This document shows positions 57,022 through 64,000 of a stretch of DNA of 64,000 nucleotides, in pieces (position 1 is the first letter of the stretch; each line of letters starts with the position of its first letter). The notes below the pieces were generated by a model that was not told the DNA's origin, searched no databases, and saw nothing but the letters and a program-made list of their open reading frames with translations. The position numbers and the translations under genes were made by a program. The stretch is from Heliocidaris tuberculata (Eukaryota > Echinodermata > Echinoidea > Camarodonta > Echinometridae). The stretch spans positions 32,373,747 to 32,437,746 of the forward strand of contig CM046833.1 of assembly GCA_025618425.1 (NCBI GenBank), written 5' to 3'.

Positions 57022-59345
57022 GCCTAGACTCGTATCCGGACACCTACCCCCTGGACGACCACCCCCCGGATAACCACCCCTAGGATAACCATCCTCTAAG
57101 ACAACTACCCCCTAGGACAACTAGCCCTAGGGCAACCACCCTCTAGGACGACTACCCCCCAAGACAATTACCCTCTCGGATGATTACCCCCCCCCCCCCC
57201 CCGACTAACTACCCCCTAGGGCAACCACCCTCTAGGACAACTACCCCCCGACAACTACCCCCCAGACAACTACCCCCTAGGACAACCACCCTCTAGGACA
57301 ACTACCCCCTGGACAACTACCCCCCAGACAACCACCCTCTAGGACAACTACCCCCCCCCCCCCCCCCCCGATTTGAAAATACATGTAGTATGGGGTTTAC
57401 AATCATGTTAAGATGGATGAGAAAGCAACCTAGATCACATAGTTCGGAAATTTATGCCTTTTCATCATCAAGAAATTTATGAATACTAGCATAAATGACT
57501 TTTGAAACATTTATTCCATCAAAAACGCTATCATAATCACGGAGAGAATAATCAAATCTTCACATTTTTGAGACACTTAAGATTATTATGAAACAACACA
57601 ATTTTGACACGCTCATTTCATTGGCATTTGGCGCAGGGGGCACTGTGCCCCCTATTTTTGGAAGGAAAAAAAATTGGGCAAAGTTCTGGCAAATTTCGGC
57701 AACAATTTCAGTAAATTTGGGCAAAATTCTACAAAATCCTGTATCAATATACCTGACACTAAGAAAAAATTTGGAAATTAATTGAAAAAGAAAGAAAATC
57801 ATGTTTACACACGACATAATTTCCCGGAATTTATGCTTTTTTGTATGTTTCACTTTCTGTGTATTATTTCATTAACTATTACTATTAAGAGGAATCAAAA
57901 CTCATATTTGTTGGTATTGTAATAATCTTGGATAGCTCTAAAGCGCATACAGCAGTTTTAATTGATTATGCGCTATACAAGTGACAGTTATAATTATCAT
58001 TTGGGGCCATAGATTCTGTCTGAATTTTACTCGCAGACCATTGTAGATTGTTATTTTAAGTTCGCCTTTTTCAGTAGGAAACACGGCAAGATATTGGATT
58101 ATTATTCATGAAAATGCATAGGCCTACTTATACTCACTCAAAGCCTTGGTTGTAACCCCCAAATTTCCAAAAGATCTTACTGTGGGAGAGCAACCTCTTA
58201 TACCCTTCCCAGTTGATATTTAATATTGAATATATCATAGAAATTTTCAGAACGATACCTTTGAAGAAAAAAAAACAGAATTTTTCGCCCAAATTTGATG
58301 TAGAAATTCAACAGTACATTGCACTATCAAACACCGAGTTTAAACACCCAACTTTTAAAACAAAAAAATAATACCAGGGGAAATCCCCCCCCCCCCCCTG
58401 TGCTCATGGGTACAGACACATTCAACTGCAATCATATAATTTTCACGTGGTGAGGTCACAGAATTTTAACATTATAATGCACCAAAATCCTTCTATTTAT
58501 AACCAGATTTCCCAAAAGTTCTTACCGTGGGAGGTAGATACCTCCTCCTCTGGATGCTCATTATATCCTTACTGATTGTTGGTCACCCCCCACCCTGTCC
58601 CCCCCCCCCCCCCCTCCACGTCCTCCCCTGGCAGAAATCAGTTTAAATGCCATCGAGTAACTTGGAGTTGTAACTGTTTGGGGGATAGTTGACTTACATG
58701 CCGTGGGTGAGAGTATGTCGGTTGTTGTCCGATTGATAATTACCCTGAGTCGTTAATGTCCGGGGGTAGTTATTTAGGTGGTAGTTACTTTAGGTGGCAT
58801 TTGTCAAGATGTCCTAGAGGGTGGTTGCCCTCAGAGGTAGTTGTCTGTTGGTAGTTGTCCGGGGGTACTTGTCCTTGAGGGTGGTTGTCCTAAGGGGTAG
58901 TTGTCCGGGGGTACTTGTCCTTGAGAGTGGTTGTCCTAAGGGGTAGTTGTCCGGGGGTACTTGTCCTCGAGGGTGGTTGTCCTAGGGGGTAGTTGTCCTA
59001 GGGGATGGTTGTCCTAGAGAATGGTTGTCCTAGAGGGTAGTTGTCTGGGGGGGGGGGTAGCCGTCGGAGGGATAGTTGTCCAGGGGTAGTTGTCAGGGGG
59101 GGTAGTTGTCCGGGGGGTAGCTGTCCGGGGGGTAGTTGTCCTAGAGGGTGGTTGTCCTAGGGGTTAGTTAGTCGGGGGGTAATCATCCTAGAGGTTAATT
59201 GTCCCGGGGGGTAGTTGTCCTAGGGGTGGTTGCCCTAGGGGATAGTTGTCCTAGGGGGTAGTTTTCCTAAAGGGTGGTTATCCTAGGGGTGGTTATCCGG
59301 GGAGTGGTTGTCCAGGGGGTAGGTGTTCTAGAACCGCCTAGACTA
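57022..59345. mobile_element. Large foldback element with minisatellite arms
   Basis: The left arm (57031-57370) is a tandem array of about 15-17-nt units like GGACAACTACCCCCTA. The right arm (58680-59340) is the reverse-complement array (TAGGGGGTAGTTGTCC). The outermost bases also pair (CACCTACCCCCTGGAC at 57040 and GTCCAGGGGGTAGGTG at 59310, each next to CTAGAC). The intervening 1.3 kb is AT-rich with no clear ORF. The architecture recalls the TU foldback transposons of sea urchins. Confidence 0.7.
57372..58679. other. Interior of the 57-59 kb foldback
   Basis: AT-rich DNA with a diverged direct repeat around CCCAAATTTCCAAAAGATCT (58158) and AGATTTCCCAAAAGTTCTTA (58505), each followed by GTGGGAG and a CCTC-rich stretch. 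There is also a GCGCAGGGGGCACTGTGCCC palindrome at 57631-57650. No protein-like ORF was seen. Confidence 0.55.
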
Positions 59346-60302
59346 TTTGCGTGTTAAGTGAAAACTGTGGGAAGTATGTGTATTATTCAGGGATGCTATT
59401 TTAGTTTTCTATTGTAAAAGTGAGATTTCCTCACATAAATTTTTAAATATTTTATTTTTTAACCAGATTCCTTTTAAGTTTTCCAGAGATTTACTTTTTA
59501 GCTTTTTGGGTTATCCAATGTAAATCACATTTATGTATCTTTTACTATAGTCATTCATGTTAGATCACACAAATCTATTTATTTTGATCAACTTCAACCA
59601 ATTTAACACTATAAATTATATGTACATGTACATGTACCTGTCATACTGGAAGTGCCTTAATCTGAAAAGTATCTATTCATTGTTGATGATAATATTCTTT
59701 CAAGATGAATTAGTGCTTTGAAATCACATTTCCTCGTCCTACTTAGCCCTTCTCTCCCCCCCCCCCCTCCCCCTCTCTCTCTTTCTCTCTCTCTCCCCCC
59801 CCCCCCTCTCTCTCTCTTCTCTCTCTCTCTCTCCCCCCTGTCTCTCTCTCTCCCCCTCTCTCTCTCTCTCTCCCCCTCTCTCTATCCATCTCTCCCACTC
59901 TATCATTGCTCTGTGCTGTATATAGTACCCTTAAGTATGTGTGCTCTAAAAAACTCTGAATTACATATAATCACTTGCAAGATTAAACTTATACATCATG
60001 CAAATTTTAGCAAATAATTGTGGAACTCTGAAAGGGAAATTCTTTTGTACTTACCTTTCTTTTCTTGTTGATTGAAACTCCTGGAGACCATCTTGACAGT
60101 GGCTTGTAGAAATGTTTGCCATTTCACAAATTTGACCCGGTTGTTCTTGAATGTGCTTCTCTGCTATCAATCTCTACAATCTCTCTCTTCAGTCTATGAG
60201 GCACTGCTTTGAAATTGTAAGAGGACTGCTGTATTACATAAGAATATCTCCAGTTGATCATTTGCCCATGATCAATCAAGCCATCCTGAATGTAAACTGA
60301 TA
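59346..60302. other. Intergenic, AT-rich, with a CT tract
   Basis: A polypyrimidine (CT)n/(C)n tract occupies about 59750-59905. The rest shows no exon, and ORFs there are Ser/Leu/Pro strings. Confidence 0.7.
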
Positions 60303-60382
60303 TTGTCTGTTTAGAAGCATAAAGGGCATTAACTCCACATTTTGGGATGAGAGTTAACACCCTTATGGATCACATCAGACAA
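60303..60382. repeat. Hairpin element copy 4
   Basis: TTGTCTGTTTAGAAGCATAA and the opposing arm ending CATCAGACAA form a less perfect stem. Where the other copies pair CAGAA with TTCTG, this one has CATAAA opposite TTATG, so one stem position changed on both sides. Confidence 0.72.
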
Positions 60383-60939
60383 TTATTAATGGAAATAGTC
60401 AAATTCACTTGCTTCACAATAAAAGCAATAGATATATTACTAGTTAACAGGATATATGTCGTAAAGATCTCATTACAACAAGAACAAGGAAACTAAGAAA
60501 TGCTCTTGTAATATAATCAGGTTTTGTTCAAAGTGTGGCACTAATTGTGATGAATGCATGGACCCATTTACTTTCATTTTCTTAACCCTCTGACCGACGT
60601 TTGATAATACTCGAATTAAATGCATGTGAATTGAGAGTGAAACCATCTCAAGGAGTTAACTGCCATGGGCTGTGATGTTTTAATGGCTGTTAGAAAATGA
60701 AAGTCTAATGCTAATTGTTTTAGTTTATGACCATCATTGAAGATAATGAGTGTACATGTAGACATGTAAAATGCTAGTAGGTCTACTGTGTTTAGGCTAT
60801 GCAGCGTAGTAATGGCTCTCTTTGTTCATTGAAGCACGTTTTTACTGTAAGGGTGCAATTATATTACCTGTCTGAAGACTTTTATGTATTTTATTGTTTA
60901 ATGGGGGATTTTTTTTTCCTGTCATCTTATGTGTTGTTC

Positions 60940-61330
60940 TTTATTTTTTTATTTCTCTTTGTATTCTCTTCTCTTTTCTTATGTATTTCTTTGTCTTCTG
61001 TTAATATATTCTCTCCTATTTTCTCATGTATTTCTTTGTTTTCCTTTAATATGTCCTCTGTTCTTTTCATATGTATTTCTTTGTTTTCCTTTAATATATC
61101 CTCTGTTCTTTTCTTATGTATTTCTTTGTGTTTCCTTTAATATATCCTTTGTTCTTTTCTTATGTACATGTATTTCTTTGTTTTCCTTTAATATATCCTC
61201 TGTCCTTTTCTTATGTATTTCTTTGTTTTCCTTTAATATATCCTCTATTCTTTTCTTATGTATTTTTCTGTTTTCGCTTAATATATCATCTGTTCTTTTT
61301 TTTAATGTATTTCTTTGGATTTTTTTCCTT
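60940..61330 (+). repeat. 45-nt minisatellite, about 7 units
   Basis: Units like TTCTTATGTATTTCTTTGTT followed by TTCCTTTAATATATCCTCTG repeat at 45 nt. As 45 is divisible by 3 the frame stays open, giving long hydrophobic ORFs with 15-residue periodicity that are best regarded as artefacts. Confidence 0.9.
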
Positions 61331-61619
61331 TTCTATCCTCTATTTTCTCTTGCATGGTGCATTGTGGGATATAAAATATCAATATTCAAATCTCACTATT
61401 GTTCACATGAACAGAGCTCAGCCCTATTAGTGAAATTTTTGGATTCATTGACATTATAAAAGTGAGGTTCTGATCTCATTTCAAATATCGATATTAAAAT
61501 CTCACTGATTGTTCTATGTGTGATTGCCTCTACACAGACAGAATAAGATTTCACATTGTTGGATTATCATCACTAGCAAAAAGCAAAAAAAAAATTTCCC
61601 CCCTTTTAGAAATGATAAC

Positions 61620-61700
61620 CCGTGTGTGTGTGTGTGTGTGTATTTTGTTTTGTTTTGTTTTGTTTGTTTTTGTTTTGTTTTTTTGTTTTGTTTTTTTGCT
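61620..61700 (+). repeat. (GT)n and (GTTTT)n simple repeats
   Basis: A GTGTGTGTGTGTGTGTGT run is followed by TTTTG/TTTTTG repeats. Confidence 0.92.
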
Positions 61701-62169
61701 TTTCAGAGAATTATGGATGAAAACTTGACCCCATAAAATCTGATACCCCCCCCCCCCTTCCCTACCCCAGGCGACTTTTGGAGGGCTGGCGAGAAGAAAA
61801 AAATATGAATCTCCCTCCAAGCAGTTCCCCCAAAGTTGACAGCCCTGCATTTGTGTGCCCCCCCCCCCCCTTTTACAAAATCCTGGCTACACCACTTATT
61901 ATCATTATTGATATGTGACACTACTGATTAAGGTCATAGATTCGATGGGTGGGACACCCCCCCCCCCCCCCACCCCCTTCAGATTTTCTGACATCAAATT
62001 TTGAAATGTATGAGCCATCTCCAAAAAAGTTTGGGTAAACTGCTGGCATATAGTAGGAATTGATGACTTTTCATTGTGTTTACTTCTCTGAAAAAATGTT
62101 TAATTTGGTCTCAAAGCCCCATGTAGATGTATGCATAATGTCAATCATTTTTATTTCCTCTATTTCCCT

Positions 62170-62193
62170 ATTTCTTTCTGTCTCTCTCTCTCC

Positions 62194-62248
<55 letters not shown>

Positions 62249-62649
62249 TCTCTTTTCTCTCTCTTCCTCTTTATCTCTCTTACCCCTCTCCCTCTAGCTC
62301 TCCCCCCCCCCCCCCCCCCTTCTCTCTTACCCCTCTCCCTCTCTTACCCTTCTCCCTCTAGCTCTCTTACCCTCTCTCTCTTTATCTTACCCCTCTCCCT
62401 CTAGCTCTCTTACCCTCTCTCTTTATCTTACCCCTCTCCCTCTAGCTCTCTTACCCTCTCTCTTTATCTTACCCCTCTCCCTCTAGCTCTCTTACCCCTC
62501 TCCCTCTAGCTCTCTTACCCTCTCTCTCTTTATCTTACCCCTCTCCCTCTAGCTCTCTTACCCTCTCTCTCTTTATCTTACCCCTCTCCCTCTAGCTCTC
62601 TTACCCCCTCTCTCTCTTTCTCTTTCTCTCTTACCCTCTCCCTATCCCC

Positions 62650-62700
<51 letters not shown>
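62170..62700. repeat. Polypyrimidine minisatellite ending in (CT)n(CA)n
   Basis: CT tracts lead into repeated units of about 42 nt built from TTACCCCTCTCCCTCTAGCT and CTCTTACCCTCTCTCTTTAT (62330-62610), then CT and CA microsatellites to 62700. Confidence 0.9.
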
Positions 62701-62704
<4 letters not shown>

Positions 62705-64000
62705 TATGAAATATGGCTAAATAATTGCCACTCTAAATAATATACAGTTTGCAAGTATTTTTGCATTCTTACCACCAAATTTCATATATATACTTTATTT
62801 CTGGCTTAAAACAAATATGTTTTTAGTACATTTTTCGATCAAAGCTTTTAAGAAATTATACACGACATATTCACATGTAGCATTTTATACAGTATACCAC
62901 ATACTAACAACTGGTTGATTAATACAAGTCAATGAAAAAAATATTATACCATTAAACATGTTGAAATCAATAACATGTAACTTACATATTTGATATATTC
63001 ATTTCATAAAAATACAAGACATTTTTCCCTTTCAATTGCTGACTACAAGTATATGTTTGCATATAATACATTTCTTCATTTTTTATAATACAGTACATCA
63101 TGTCAAAAAAGTTCACCATTTAATTGTGATGAACAAAGAAAAACAACAATTTCACAATTGGGAAAAATAGTGTGCATTCGTAAATTTCATACACATATAC
63201 ATCACAAAAACATCAGATGCAGTACTTTCATTTAAATCGAATTCTGACAAGCTTTTATAAGTGAGCTTGCGCAGATGCGATAACAAATATGAAGCCTCTC
63301 TATTCTTCTTCTGAGCGTCTTCTTTTGTGGAAAACCAGCTAAAAACATTCGGCAGAGTTCTCCACATGCTCATAAAAGTTCTAAGCAAGCTATGATACAA
63401 ATTATCTGGTTCTGTTGTGATGTTTTACTCCAAAGAGCACACAATATCAACAGATAGTCTTAATCATTTGATCTTCTTTCCCCATCAATTGTGTTGATAC
63501 CTTACAATCTACACAAGACATTACAAAGATTTCCCTCAATATATCACCTACGGATATAATTCTAATTAAAATATAAAAATATTCTTTTATTCCTTCAAAT
63601 TAAGTGCAGATTTGCTTTAAATCACATGTACACGTATCAAAGTTTTGTATCTATTAATGGACAAAGAATTTTGTACTTTTGTTCTAGAAATCAAACAACT
63701 TCCTTTTATTGTTAAATTGTATATCATGGAACACTGCTTCTAATTAACATTAACAATGAAAAAGGATCCCAACATTAAAAATGTGTCTGGTGAAAACCTA
63801 CAAGTACATCTACTAATGATATGTTTATACAGATTAATTTATGAATATTTGCGAAGATCAATGTTAATTTGCAAAGTGAACATATTCACTTCTTGAGGAT
63901 TTAAAAACAAGACATCATGATCTCCAGAAAACAAGTTTTAAAAACATCTTAAAGATTTTTTTGTAAAAAAAGTTTCCACAAAACCCATGATGATTATTAA
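62701..64000. other. AT-rich repeat-poor region, possible 3' UTR of a minus-strand gene
   Basis: TTTATT (AATAAA on the minus strand) occurs at 62794-62799, 63586-63591 and near 63703. The 1.3 kb has no mobile element or simple repeat, unlike everything to its left. An 82-codon minus-strand ORF (63152-63400) contains a hydrophilic KEDAQKKNREASYLLSHLRK stretch, and an acceptor-like TGTTTTTAG precedes the serine of SWFSTKED. I do not recognise the peptide, so no exon is called. Confidence 0.25.

Noticed and set aside
60929..61459. 176-codon hydrophobic ORF resembling a multi-pass membrane protein
   Set aside because: It is generated by a 45-nt T-rich minisatellite, and other frames of the same array are open too.
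63152..63400. 82-codon minus-strand ORF as a real terminal exon
   Set aside because: No homologue was recognised and only one weak acceptor-like site is present. It is noted as a possibility within the right-edge region only.

Overview
This window is animal nuclear DNA. It is AT-rich, has long GT-AG introns, and most long ORFs are chance readings of repeats. The repeats include many short inverted-repeat elements with TTAA or TA duplications, frequent TACATGTA words, and very long C/T, G and C runs. The AAR2 protein is clearly metazoan. My best guess is an echinoderm, probably a sea urchin, but I cannot name the species.

Two protein-coding genes can be supported, both on the + strand. From about 1165 to 41791 lies the 3' part of a large-intron gene for a single-pass membrane receptor. 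Eight exons join with unbroken phase: a Thr/Ser/Pro stalk exon, a transmembrane exon, a 19-nt micro-exon, and five exons for a cytoplasmic tail of about 140 residues. The tail carries spaced tyrosine motifs (AEYAMV, MVYADL, VVYSSIL) resembling ITIM-type phosphotyrosine motifs, and ends in a possible PDZ ligand. The ectodomain exons lie upstream of the window, so Ig-superfamily membership is inferred. From about 49.5 to 56.1 kb lies AAR2, the U5 snRNP assembly factor that binds PRP8. Its 375-residue coding sequence is in one exon (54011-55138) behind a 5'-UTR splice acceptor.

The rest is introns and intergenic DNA crowded with non-autonomous elements. These include: a TTAA-flanked family in at least seven copies (called REP-A here); a 1501-bp TA-flanked long-TIR element inserted in one REP-A copy; a possible hAT-type relic at 15.7-17.5 kb with a 39-codon ORF; several foldback elements (18.3, 47.8, 50.0, 52.0 and 57.0-59.3 kb); a 75-80 bp perfect-hairpin family in four copies; palindromic GGG...CCC elements that repeatedly enter CTG sites, three of them in REP-A ends; and a minus-strand SINE whose head resembles the 7SL RNA Alu domain. 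Minisatellites with 15-17, 16, 42 and 45-nt units are also present.

From 59.4 kb to the end I see no supportable gene. The last 1.3 kb is AT-rich, repeat-poor and contains reverse-strand polyadenylation signals, so it could be the 3' UTR of a minus-strand gene entering from the right. Nothing in the window looks bacterial or viral, and I found no intact transposase or reverse transcriptase. All similarities were judged by eye.
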